Source: SG8-41 sp963699525
GTDB taxonomy: Bacteria > Pseudomonadota > Gammaproteobacteria > Burkholderiales > SG8-41
Length of the DNA stretch: 64,000 nt
Assembly: GCA_963699525.1 (NCBI GenBank)
Contig: CAVOUI010000004.1
Coordinates: 248,001 to 312,000 of the forward strand
Reading direction: 5' to 3'
Every line of letters begins with the position of its first letter. The stretch's first letter is position 1. A program made the position numbers and the translations under genes. The notes beneath the pieces were generated by a model. That model was not told the origin of the DNA. It searched no databases and saw only the letters and a program-made list of their open reading frames with translations. Of this stretch, positions 48,010 through 56,700 are shown in pieces.

Positions 48010-48963
48010 TTACTGCTTGATCATGCCGATCCGCTTCAGGATCTCGGTATGCGCGCGAAACTCCTGCCAGAGCTCGCCACGCAGCTGGTCGCCTGGGCGG
48101 TAGTCCACGTCGACACCGCGCTGCTCCATCGCGTCCGCGAACTTTTTTTCCTCGATCGCCGCCTTGGCTGCGTCGTGAATATGCCTGAGCACGGGAGCGG
48201 GCGTGCCCTTGGGTGCCACCAGCAGGAACCACACGCCGTTCGCGACATTCCAGCCGAGCTCCTTTGCGGTGGGCGTGTCGGGGAAGGCCGGGTGGCGCGA
48301 GTTCTGGAACACCACTAGCGCGCGCATCCGCTTGCCGTCGACCATGGGCTTGGCTTCGCCGGGCTGCGCGACAAGCGCCTCGATGTGGCCGCCCAGCAGC
48401 GCGGGTGAGGACTCGCCCCAACCCCGGTACGGCACGTGGGTCAACTTGATGTTGGTAACGTGCATGAATTCCTCGAGATTGAGGTGGCTCGAGGTGCCTT
48501 CGCCCGGCGAGCCGACGCGAAACTTTCCGGGGTTTGACCTGGCTTCCGCGACGAAATCCTGGGCGGTTTTCCACGGTGCATCGGGTTTCACCACCAGCAG
48601 CGGGTAATACGACACCACGTTGATGACGGGCTCATAGTCATCCGGCGTCTTGAAACGAAGGTCGAGTATCTGCGGCTGGATGACGAGGGTGGACAACGGT
48701 GCGAGCACGATGGTGTAGCCATCCGGCTTGCCCGTCGCGACTTCCGCGGCTGCCACCGCGCCGCCGGCGCCCGTGCGGTTCGCGACCAGAACGCCCTTCG
48801 GAAACTTCCCCCGCATGCCCTCGGCAAGCAGGCGCGCGACGATGTCCACCTGGCCGCCGGCGGGGTACCCAGCCAGGATGGTCAGCGGCCGCTCCGCCGG
48901 GTATTGCGCCGCCGCAGGCAGCGCACACGCCAGCGCCAGTAACGCGATCGGTGTGAAACGCAT
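48010..48963 (-). CDS. Bug-type tripartite tricarboxylate transporter substrate-binding protein
   Basis: The 317-residue protein starts at the ATG at 48963, which is preferred to an earlier in-frame ATG because GGGAGGAG lies just before it and a signal peptide follows at once (TPIALLALACALPAAAQYP). Family motifs are ERPLTILAGYPAGGQVD, LVANRTGAGGAVAAAEV and DGYTIVLAPLS. It is a second orphan Bug protein, unlike the copy at 45232 in detail, and lies 54 bases after the Cys-nucleophile hydrolase gene on the same strand. The ligand is not known. Confidence 0.9.
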   Translation of the reverse strand: MRFTPIALLALACALPAAAQYPAERPLTILAGYPAGGQVDIVARLLAEGMRGKFPKGVLVANRTGAGGAVAAAEVATGKPDGYTIVLAPLSTLVIQPQILDLRFKTPDDYEPVINVVSYYPLLVVKPDAPWKTAQDFVAEARSNPGKFRVGSPGEGTSSHLNLEEFMHVTNIKLTHVPYRGWGESSPALLGGHIEALVAQPGEAKPMVDGKRMRALVVFQNSRHPAFPDTPTAKELGWNVANGVWFLLVAPKGTPAPVLRHIHDAAKAAIEEKKFADAMEQRGVDVDYRPGDQLRGELWQEFRAHTEILKRIGMIKQ

Positions 48964-49033
48964 CGTGCTCCTCCCGGCGGGCCTGATGTAACCCAGCTTC
49001 GGAGAGCCGCCTCCGGGACCCGGCGCGCGTGCG

Positions 49034-49909
49034 TCAGGCGGCGATGCCGGACCGTGCCGCCGCCGGTGCAACGCCGGTGGATTCGTGGATCCAGTGCGCG
49101 ATCGTGACGGCGTTCTGCTGCGACGGTTTCAGGGACGCGAGCGTCGCTTGCGGCACGAGCTCGCGCAGAACTTGGGCGCAGGAAGTCGTGTGCAGCGGAT
49201 CGTTGCCCGGCATGATGAACGCCGGGACGTTCATCGCGAGGAGCTGCTCGCAGGTCGCGCCCGCAGGCAGCGTGTTGTTGAAGAGGTTGTCGCGGCTCTG
49301 CGCAACGACCTGCAGGTACCGCTCGAGGTCCTGACGCACGAACGCCTTGGCGAACGCGGGATCAGACGCGAGAATGGACGACCACGGCCCGGCATCCGGA
49401 TCGTTCCAGAATACCCTCGAGCGCTTGGCAAGCTCGGCCACGCGTTCGAGCCCGTGTTCGCGCGCAAACGCGATGTGGCGGTCGAAGTTGGCGCGGCCGC
49501 GGGAAAGCCAATGGTATCCGCCGACCGGCCAGTGCAGCAGGAGCGCCCGGCAGCGTTCCGGATATTGCGCCGCCAGCGCAAGAGCGACCGAGCAACCCAC
49601 GCAACCACCCAGCAGGAACGCTTTCTCTACGCCGAGATGCTCGAGCAGCCCTTCGGCGTGCCGCGCGTAAAGCGCCCAGTCGAGCGGCTCGATGCAGCCG
49701 CCCGAACCGCCGGTTTCACGCCGGTCATAGACGATGACGCGGAAATTCGCCGCCAGCGCCTCCAGCGGGCGGAATCCGCGCCACACGCGGTCCGCCCACC
49801 GGCGCGAGATGGGGTCGTCGAATCCCACCGGCGCGAGCAGCAGCAAAGGCGGCCCTTCGCCGAGCAGCTCATAGCGGGTCTTGATCCCCTGGATATCTGC
49901 GAACGGCAT
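49034..49909 (-). CDS. Alpha/beta hydrolase with a Cys at the nucleophile position
   Basis: The 291-residue cytosolic protein has the alpha/beta hydrolase core: LLLLAPVGFDDP (oxyanion loop), VIVYDRRETGGSGG, and a nucleophile elbow GGCVGCS in which the nucleophile position is Cys103 rather than Ser. Dienelactone hydrolase is a known Cys-nucleophile member of the fold. Later blocks are PAFIMPGNDPLHTT (acid region) and a C-terminal His near IAHWIHE. The start at 49909 (MPFADIQGIKTRYEL) is preferred over an upstream ATG because the fold begins there. It is transcribed together with the Bug gene downstream, suggesting breakdown of an imported lactone, ester or thioester. Confidence 0.8.
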   Translation of the reverse strand: MPFADIQGIKTRYELLGEGPPLLLLAPVGFDDPISRRWADRVWRGFRPLEALAANFRVIVYDRRETGGSGGCIEPLDWALYARHAEGLLEHLGVEKAFLLGGCVGCSVALALAAQYPERCRALLLHWPVGGYHWLSRGRANFDRHIAFAREHGLERVAELAKRSRVFWNDPDAGPWSSILASDPAFAKAFVRQDLERYLQVVAQSRDNLFNNTLPAGATCEQLLAMNVPAFIMPGNDPLHTTSCAQVLRELVPQATLASLKPSQQNAVTIAHWIHESTGVAPAAARSGIAA

Positions 49910-50004
49910 TGTTGTTGTGCGGCGTGCGGGGCGGGAAAACCGACTGGTGCCAAGCATGCTACCACACCCTGCCAGGGGTCCGGTGCCGGCTTGCGGTGCG
50001 TGGC

Positions 50005-50220
50005 TCAATCGGATACGTCAGGAGGGACCGTCCCGCTGCGGATCCACGACAGTATGGCCTTGATTGTCTTGGCTTCCATTCCGACGAAGCCGTGCTCGGT
50101 GAACGCCATGCACGGCTTGCCGGGGGGCGACCCCCGTTACCGTCAGGACCGGGGTGCGGGTCCGCTCCGCGTAGCTACTGACCACATCAACCATTCCCGG
50201 GAAAGCTTGCGCATCGCCCC
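50005..50220 (-). pseudogene. C-terminal fragment of an alpha/beta hydrolase related to the window-edge enzyme
   Basis: Between the hydrolase gene and the small membrane protein, minus-strand translation gives GDAQAFPGMVDVVSSYAERT, then PVLTVTGVAP, one extra C in a C-run near 50123, then GKPCMAFTEHGFVGMEAKTI and a stop at 50005. This matches the last part of the exported hydrolase at 1-691 (PVIAVSGGLPPQSKPCEA) and probably carries its catalytic His. No N-terminal half, signal peptide or nucleophile elbow is found upstream, so it looks like a remnant. The rest of 49910-50233 holds no gene I can support. Confidence 0.45.
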
Positions 50221-50233
50221 GTGCCGCTGCAAG

Positions 50234-50629
50234 TCAGAGCTTCTTGTTGCCGAGCGTTTGATGGTGGCGCTGATGCTGCTCGTCCACCTTCTTCTTATCC
50301 AGTGCCTCCCGGATCTTCTGCTGGACGTTGTCCTCGCCGGGAGCCGAGAACAGCTTGTTGTCGTCCACCTTGTAGCGCGCCATTGTTTCGGCATCGGCGA
50401 CCTGGTGCTCCCGCGCGCGCATTCTCGTGTCCGCAATCCAGGTTGCGAGGGTCCGCAACATCCAGGCAAGGACCTTCCACAGGAGGATCAGACCCATCAC
50501 GAGGAGCGCTACCGTCGCCCACGTCCAGGCCGACTTGCACGCCGGTGCCGAGAAGGGCGCGCCCGCGCAGGCCGAAACGTGCGCCCATCCGACCTCGACG
50601 TGGCGCGTTAATTGCCTGAGGATCTCCAC
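50234..50629 (-). CDS. Hypothetical single-pass membrane protein (131 aa)
   Basis: I do not recognise this protein. It has a Cys-containing N-terminal segment of about 35 residues, one membrane helix at about 36-58 (WATVALLVMGLILLWKVLAWML) and a highly charged C-terminal region (MRAREHQVADAETMARYKVDD, then a Lys/His/Gln-rich tail) that is likely helical and cytoplasmic. It lies between the hydrolase fragment and fur. Its composition is coherent and hydrophobic in one block only, which supports a real gene, but there is no functional clue. Confidence 0.5.
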   Translation of the reverse strand: MEILRQLTRHVEVGWAHVSACAGAPFSAPACKSAWTWATVALLVMGLILLWKVLAWMLRTLATWIADTRMRAREHQVADAETMARYKVDDNKLFSAPGEDNVQQKIREALDKKKVDEQHQRHHQTLGNKKL

Positions 50630-50666
50630 CTGAACGCTTCGCCGGTCACGGCGTGCCGGTTACGGC

Positions 50667-51101
50667 TCATTCGGCGCGGCTCCGATAAGGGCACTTGTCG
50701 CGGGTGCAGTCGGCGTAGATGTGCAGCGAATGGTCATGGATCCGGAAGCCGCGGTCCCGGGCAATCTTCTCCTGCCGCTTCTCGATCTCGGCGTCGAAGA
50801 ATTCCTCCACGTGCCCGCACTGCACGCACACGAGGTGATCGTGATGCCCGCCCCGGTTGAGCTCGAATACCGCCTTGCCGGTCTCGAAGTGATGGCGGAT
50901 GAGGAGCCCCGCCTGCTCGAATTGGGTGAGCACCCGGTAGACCGTCGCGAGACCGGTATCGGTGCCGTCCTTCGTGAGAACCCGGTAGACGTCCTCGGCG
51001 GAGAGGTGCCGCACCGTGCTCTTCTCGAACAGCTCCAGGATGCGCAGCCGCGGCAGCGTCGCTTTGAGGCCTATCGTCTTGAGATCGCTGGGAGAACTCA
51101 A
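50667..51101 (-). CDS. fur: Ferric uptake regulator Fur
   Basis: Fur represses iron genes when loaded with Fe2+. The protein has the N-terminal winged helix (DLKTIGLKATLPRLRILELF, ATVYRVLTQFEQAGLL) and a C-terminal dimerisation and metal domain with GGHHDHLVC, CVQCGH and CTRDKC. The TTG at 51101 gives the usual 144-residue length beginning SSPSDLKTIGLK. An ATG at 51140 (157 residues) is possible, but it overlaps a good -10 element (51136-51141) and so may be untranscribed. Fur is divergent from bamE, a conserved arrangement. Confidence 0.93.
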   Translation of the reverse strand: MSSPSDLKTIGLKATLPRLRILELFEKSTVRHLSAEDVYRVLTKDGTDTGLATVYRVLTQFEQAGLLIRHHFETGKAVFELNRGGHHDHLVCVQCGHVEEFFDAEIEKRQEKIARDRGFRIHDHSLHIYADCTRDKCPYRSRAE

Positions 51102-51135
51102 CTCGCTTCCCTGTCGGGATGATCGGGTGTCGGTT

Positions 51136-51163
51136 ATCATATTCGCATTTCTCCACCTTGCAA
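51136..51163 (-). promoter_or_regulatory. Sigma-70 promoter for fur
   Basis: On the minus strand TTGCAA and TATGAT are separated by 16 bases. The predicted start of transcription (about 51129) lies downstream of the ATG at 51140, favouring the TTG at 51101 as the fur start codon. No clear 19-base Fur box is seen. Confidence 0.45.
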
Positions 51164-51193
51164 ACCGCGGCCGCGCATCCGCAACCGTTGAGC

Positions 51194-51592
51194 ATGCTTC
51201 GGCGCGCCATCATGCTTTTCGCATTGCTCGTCGCGGGCTGCGGCTACGTGCCGCTGATCACTCCCTACAAGCTCGACGTCCAGCAGGGCAACGTTGTCAC
51301 CCAGGAGATGGTTGCCCGGTTGCAGCCGGGAATGACACGCAGCCAGGTACGCTTCACGCTCGGAACGCCGCTGGTGGTGGATCCCTTCCGGGCCGACCGC
51401 TGGGACTACGTCTTTCTGTTTACGAAGCAAGGGGTCGTGACGGAGCAGCGCCGGATCGTCGTGATCTTCAAGGATGACAAGCTCCTGCACATCGAAGGCG
51501 ACGTGGTGGCTGCCGGCGCGGGTTTACTGAAAACGGACAAACTCGCCCCACCGGCGGGCGGTACTCCTCCGGCGCAGAAACCGGAGGGCTAG
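51194..51592 (+). CDS. bamE: Outer membrane protein assembly factor BamE
   Basis: BamE (SmpA/OmlA) is a lipoprotein of the BAM complex that inserts outer-membrane proteins. The 132-residue protein starts at the ATG at 51194, giving a lipoprotein signal with lipobox LVAGC and the lipidated Cys at about residue 16. The conserved GYVPLITPYKLDVQQGN, LQPGMTRSQVRFTLGTPL and WDYVFLF blocks follow. An earlier in-frame ATG (51119) is rejected because it would bury the signal peptide. dapB starts 8 bases after the stop. Confidence 0.94.
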   Translation: MLRRAIMLFALLVAGCGYVPLITPYKLDVQQGNVVTQEMVARLQPGMTRSQVRFTLGTPLVVDPFRADRWDYVFLFTKQGVVTEQRRIVVIFKDDKLLHIEGDVVAAGAGLLKTDKLAPPAGGTPPAQKPEG

Positions 51593-51600
51593 GGAGGGCT

Positions 51601-52407
51601 ATGGCACAGATCAAGTTGGCGGTGGCGGGTAGCTCCGGGCGCATGGGTCGCGCGCTGGTCGAGGCGGTGCTGGGCGCGCCCGATCTAGCGCTCGCGGCGG
51701 CGCTCGAGCAGAAGGGCCATGCCCATGTCGGCAAGGATGCCGGCGAACTGGCCGGCGCTCCCTGCGGAGTGCGGATCGGGGACGACGTGGCGAGGGCGAT
51801 CGCGAGCGCCACCGTGCTCGTCGATTTCACGCGGCCTGAGGGCACGATCGCGCACCTCGCAGCCTGCCGCAAGCAGGGCGTGAACATGGTCATCGGGACG
51901 ACCGGTTTTGGCGAAGCCCAGAAGAAGGAGATCGCGGCGGCCGCGCGCGATATCGCCATCGTGATGTCTCCGAATTTCAGCGTCGGCGTGAACGTCGCGT
52001 TCCGGCTGCTCGAGGTAGCGGCGCGCGCGCTCGGCAAGGGTTACGACGTCGAGATTGTCGAGGCGCACCACCGCCACAAGGTGGACGCGCCGTCGGGGAC
52101 CGCGCTGCGCATGGGTGAAGTGGTGGCGCAAGCGCTGGGCCGCGACTTGAAGAAGCATGCGGTATACGGACGCGAAGGGGTCACCGGGGAGCGCAAGGAA
52201 GAGACCATCGGCTTTGCCACTGTGCGCGGAGGCGACCTGGTGGGCGATCACACCGTGATGTTCATTGGGGCCGGCGAGCGGCTCGAAATCTCCCATCGCG
52301 CCTCGAGCCGGGCCAACTTCGCGAGCGGCGCGCTGCGCGCGGCGCGTTTCGTTGCGGCGAGGAAAAGCGGCCTCTTCGACATGGCCGACGTCCTCGGTTT
52401 CAAGTAG
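51601..52407 (+). CDS. dapB: 4-hydroxy-tetrahydrodipicolinate reductase
   Basis: DapB reduces hydroxytetrahydrodipicolinate with NAD(P)H in lysine and diaminopimelate synthesis. The 268-residue protein has the dinucleotide turn AVAGSSGRMGRALVE near 7-21, the VIGTTGFGEAQ segment near 97 and the catalytic and substrate block EAHHRHKVDAPSGTA near 153. It follows bamE closely, so the two may share a transcript. carA follows after its own promoter. Confidence 0.96.
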   Translation: MAQIKLAVAGSSGRMGRALVEAVLGAPDLALAAALEQKGHAHVGKDAGELAGAPCGVRIGDDVARAIASATVLVDFTRPEGTIAHLAACRKQGVNMVIGTTGFGEAQKKEIAAAARDIAIVMSPNFSVGVNVAFRLLEVAARALGKGYDVEIVEAHHRHKVDAPSGTALRMGEVVAQALGRDLKKHAVYGREGVTGERKEETIGFATVRGGDLVGDHTVMFIGAGERLEISHRASSRANFASGALRAARFVAARKSGLFDMADVLGFK

Positions 52408-52414
52408 TGGCGCG

Positions 52415-52443
52415 TTGCCGGCATCGGCCGGCTCGCGTATAAT
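52415..52443 (+). promoter_or_regulatory. Sigma-70 promoter for carAB
   Basis: TTGCCG and a perfect TATAAT are separated by 17 bases, about 75 bases before the carA GTG. The predicted start (about 52450) lies just before a strong leader hairpin. Confidence 0.5.
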
Positions 52444-52455
52444 TCTTTCAGGTTG

Positions 52456-52485
52456 AGCGGGAGGGGCTGTCAAGCCCGTCCCGCT
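52456..52485 (+). promoter_or_regulatory. Strong hairpin in the carA leader
   Basis: AGCGGGA-G-GGGCT pairs with AGCCC-G-TCCCGCT, a 12-pair stem with one G-G mismatch and a GTCA loop, followed by TTTGTATAT. It begins a few bases after the predicted transcript start, 34 bases before the carA start codon. It could be an attenuator, a stabiliser of the mRNA 5' end or the end of a short transcript. Confidence 0.5.
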
Positions 52486-52518
52486 TTGTATATCTACACT
52501 TAAAATCAAGGGGTTAGC

Positions 52519-53727
52519 GTGTCGCGGGTTCCCGCCATCCTGGTGCTGAAAGATGGCACCGTCTTCCGCGGCACGTCCATTGGCGCCGAGGGCCTCGCCG
52601 CAGGTGAGGTGGTCTTCAACACCGCCATGACCGGCTACCAGGAAATCCTCACCGACCCCTCCTACTGCCGCCAGATCGTCACCCTCACGTACCCGCATAT
52701 CGGCAATACCGGCGTCAACCCCGAGGACGTCGAATCGGACCGGGTTCATGCGGCCGGGCTCGTGATCCGTGATCTGCCGCTGCTCGCCTCCAACTGGCGC
52801 AAGCAGCAGACGCTCTCCGATTTCCTCAAGCACCAGGGCGTGCCGGCGATTGCCGATATCGACACCCGCAGGTTGACGCGCATTCTGCGCGACAGGGGTG
52901 CGCAGGACGGCTGCCTGATGGCCGGCCACGTGGACGAGAGCAAGGCGCTCGAGGCCGCGCGCGGCTTCCCGGGGCTCGTCGGCATGGATCTCGCCAAGGT
53001 GGTGAGCTGCGGCGCGCCCTATGAGTGGGATGGGAGCGTTTGGAAACTGGGGCAGGGCTACGGGCGCGGCGCCGATTCCCGCTTTCACGTCGTTGCCTAC
53101 GATTTCGGCGTCAAGCGCAACATCCTGAGAAAGCTCGTCTCGCGCGGCTGCCGCGTGACGGTCGTTCCCGCGCAGACGCCCGCCGAGCGGGCGCTGGCGA
53201 TGAAACCCGACGGTGTTTTTCTCTCCAACGGTCCGGGCGATCCCGAGCCGTGCGAATACGCCATTCGCGCGATCCGCAGGTTTCTCGACATCGGCATCCC
53301 CACCTTCGGCATCTGTCTCGGCCACCAGCTGATGGGGCTTGCGAGCGGGGCGAAGACGCTCAAGATGAAATTCGGCCACCACGGCGCGAACCACCCGGTG
53401 CAGGATCTGGAGACCGGCCGCGTGATGATCACGAGCCAGAACCACGGCTTCGCGGTGGACGCGGCGACTCTGCCGCCCACGGCACGCGTGACGCACGTGT
53501 CGCTCTTCGACGGGAGCCTGCAGGGCTTCGCGCGCACCGACCGGCCCGCCTTCTGCTTCCAGGGCCACCCGGAAGCGAGCCCCGGCCCGCACGACGTGGA
53601 TTATCTGTTCGACCGGTTCGTGCTGCTGATGGAAGAGCAGCGCGAAGGCAAGCGCGAAGGCGGAAGGCATCGATCATGCCGCGGCCTGACGCTCATCCTC
53701 ATCCTGGCCTCATGGGCTCATGCCTAA
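52519..53727 (+). CDS. carA: Carbamoyl-phosphate synthase small subunit
   Basis: CarA is the glutaminase subunit feeding ammonia to CarB for arginine and pyrimidine synthesis. It starts at a GTG, carries the class I amidotransferase nucleophile Cys266 in FGICLGHQLMGL and the His-Glu pair in FQGHPEASPGPHD. The protein is 402 residues because about 25 residues follow the usual end (DRFVLLMEEQ); this tail has a hydrophobic stretch LTLILILASW. A one-base difference near 53660-53685 would instead end it at a TGA near 53690. The tail overlaps the carB start by 8 bases. Confidence 0.95.
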   Translation: MSRVPAILVLKDGTVFRGTSIGAEGLAAGEVVFNTAMTGYQEILTDPSYCRQIVTLTYPHIGNTGVNPEDVESDRVHAAGLVIRDLPLLASNWRKQQTLSDFLKHQGVPAIADIDTRRLTRILRDRGAQDGCLMAGHVDESKALEAARGFPGLVGMDLAKVVSCGAPYEWDGSVWKLGQGYGRGADSRFHVVAYDFGVKRNILRKLVSRGCRVTVVPAQTPAERALAMKPDGVFLSNGPGDPEPCEYAIRAIRRFLDIGIPTFGICLGHQLMGLASGAKTLKMKFGHHGANHPVQDLETGRVMITSQNHGFAVDAATLPPTARVTHVSLFDGSLQGFARTDRPAFCFQGHPEASPGPHDVDYLFDRFVLLMEEQREGKREGGRHRSCRGLTLILILASWAHA

Positions 53728-56700
53728 GCGCACCGACATCAAGAGCATCCTGATCATCGGCGCCGGGCCGATCGTGATCGGCCAGGCGTGCGAGTTCGAC
53801 TATTCGGGCGCGCAGGCGTGCAAGGCGCTGAAGGAGGAGGGCTACCGGGTGATCCTGGTCAACTCCAATCCCGCCACGATCATGACCGATCCCGAGATGG
53901 CGGACGCGACCTACATCGAGCCGGTGACCTGGCAGATGGTGGAGCGCATCATCGCGGCCGAGCGCCCGGACGCACTGCTGCCGACCATGGGCGGCCAGAC
54001 CGGCCTCAACTGCGCGCTCGACCTCGCCCGCAACGGCGTGCTCGAGAAATACGGCGTCGAGATGATCGGCGCGACGCGCGAGGCGATCGACAAGGCGGAG
54101 GACCGCGAGAAGTTCAAGAAGGCGATGGAGCGGATCGGGCTCGCGAGCCCGCGCTCGGCGCTCGCGCACAGCATGGAGGAGGCGCTGCAGGTGCAGGCGA
54201 TGGTGGGATTCCCCACGATCATCCGGCCCTCGTTCACGCTCGGCGGCACCGGCGGCGGCATCGCCTACAACAAGGACGAGTTCATCGCCGGCGTCGAGCG
54301 GGGGCTCGACGCGAGCCCCACGCGCGAGGTGCTGATCGAGGAGTCCGTGATCGGCTGGAAGGAATTCGAGATGGAGGTGGTGCGGGACCGCAAGGACAAC
54401 TGCATCATCGTGTGCTCCATCGAGAACCTCGATCCCATGGGGGTGCATACCGGCGATTCGATCACGGTGGCGCCGGCGCAGACGCTGACCGACAAGGAAT
54501 ACCAGATCATGCGCGACGCGGCGATCGCGTGCCTGCGCGAGATCGGCGTGGACACCGGCGGCTCGAACGTGCAGTTCGCGGTGAACCCCGAGGACGGGCG
54601 CCTGTTGATCATCGAGATGAACCCGCGGGTATCGCGCTCCTCGGCACTCGCGTCGAAGGCGACCGGCTTCCCGATCGCCAAGATTGCGGCCAAGCTCGCG
54701 GTCGGCTACACGCTCGACGAACTGAGAAACGAGATCACCGGCGGCGCGACCCCGGCCTCGTTCGAGCCGACCATCGACTACGTCGTGACCAAGGTGCCGC
54801 GCTTCGCGTTCGAGAAGTTCCCCGACGCCAACGACCGCCTCACCACGCAGATGAAGTCGGTGGGCGAGGTGATGGCGATCGGCCGCACCTTCCAGGAGTC
54901 CCTCCAGAAAGCGCTGCGCGGCCTGGAAGTGGGCGTGGACGGCCTGAACCAGCGCACACGGGACCGCGAGACGATCGAGGCGGAGCTGGGCCATCCCGGC
55001 CCCGACCGGATCTGGTACGTCGGCGACGCGTTCGAGAACGGACTCACCCTGGAGGAAGTGCACGAGCTGACCCGCATCGACCGGTGGTTCCTCGCCCAGA
55101 TCAAGGATATCGTGGACATCGAGATGGAACTCGATGACCGCAAGCTCGCGGACATCGATGCCGGCACGATGCGGGAGCTCAAGCGCAAGGGCTTTTCGGA
55201 TCGCCGGCTCGCCCACCTGCTCAAGTCGCAGGAGGCCGAGGTCCGCGCGCGGCGCCACGAGCTCGGCGTGCGGCCGGTGTTCAAGCGCGTGGACACCTGC
55301 GCGGCGGAGTTCGCCACGCATACCGCCTACCTTTACTCCACCTACGAGGAGGAATGCGAGGCGGCGCCGGGCACGCGCAGGAAGATCATGGTTCTGGGCG
55401 GCGGGCCCAATCGCATCGGCCAGGGCATCGAATTCGACTATTGCTGCGTGCACGCCGCCCTCGCGCTGCGCGAGGACGGCTTCGAGACCATCATGGTCAA
55501 CTGCAACCCGGAAACGGTCTCGACCGATTACGACACGTCCGACCGCCTGTATTTCGAGCCGTTGACGCTCGAGGACGTGCTCGAGATCGTCCATGTCGAG
55601 AAGCCGTTCGGCGTGATCGTGCAGTTCGGCGGTCAGACGCCGCTCAAGCTCGCGCGCGACCTGGAGGCGGCCGGGGTGCCCATCATCGGCACTTCACCCG
55701 ACTCGATCGACGTCGCGGAGGATCGCGAGCGCTTCCAGAAGCTGCTCACTCGCCTGAAGCTCCGTCAGCCGCCCAACCGCACCGCGAGGAGCGCTCAGAA
55801 GGCGCTCGCGGTGGCGGAAGAGATCGGCTATCCACTGGTGGTGCGGCCCTCCTACGTGCTCGGCGGGCGTGCCATGGAAATCGTGTACCACCCGAGCGAT
55901 CTCGAGCGCTACATGCGCGAGGCGGTCAAGGTGTCGAACGACTCGCCGGTGCTGCTCGACCGGTTCCTCAACGACGCGACCGAAGTGGACGTGGACGCGG
56001 TGTGTGACGGCAAGCGGGTGATCATCGGCGGGGTGATGGAGCACATCGAGCAGGCCGGCGTGCATTCCGGCGATTCCGCCTGCTCCCTCCCGCCGTATTC
56101 CCTCAGCCCGGAAATACAGGCAGAGCTCAGGCGCCAGACCGTCGCAATGGCAAACGCGCTGAAGGTGGTGGGGCTGATCAATGTCCAGTTCGCCATCCAG
56201 GATGGGGTGGTCTACGTCCTGGAGGTCAATCCGCGTGCCTCGCGCACCGTGCCCTTCGTGTCCAAGGCGACCGGCGTGCCGCTCGCCAAGATCGCGGCCC
56301 GCTGCATGGCGGGAAAGCCGCTCGACGAGCAGGGCGTGGCGGGGGAGATCGTGCCCCCTTACTACTCGGTCAAGGAGGCGGTGTTCCCGTTTATCAAATT
56401 CCCCGGCGCTGACACCATACTGGGCCCGGAGATGAAGTCCACGGGCGAGGTGATGGGGGTGGGCCTCACGTTCGCGGAAGCCTTCGTCAAGTCCCAGCTC
56501 GCCTCGGGCGACGTTCTGCCCGCGACCGGCAAGGTGTTCGTCAGCGTGCGCGACGCGGACAAGCCGCGCGCCGCGGAGATCGCGCGCAAGCTCGCGAGCC
56601 TGGGCTTCACGCTGGTCGCGACACGCGGCACGGCGGCGGCGCTCGCGGCCGCGGGTCTCGCCGTGACGCCGGTGAACAAGGTGCAGGAAGGCCGGCCGCA

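Noticed and set aside
53699..55594. Minus-strand open frame of about 630 codons opposite carB
   Set aside because: Antisense shadow of carB with His/Arg/Leu-rich composition and no family motifs.
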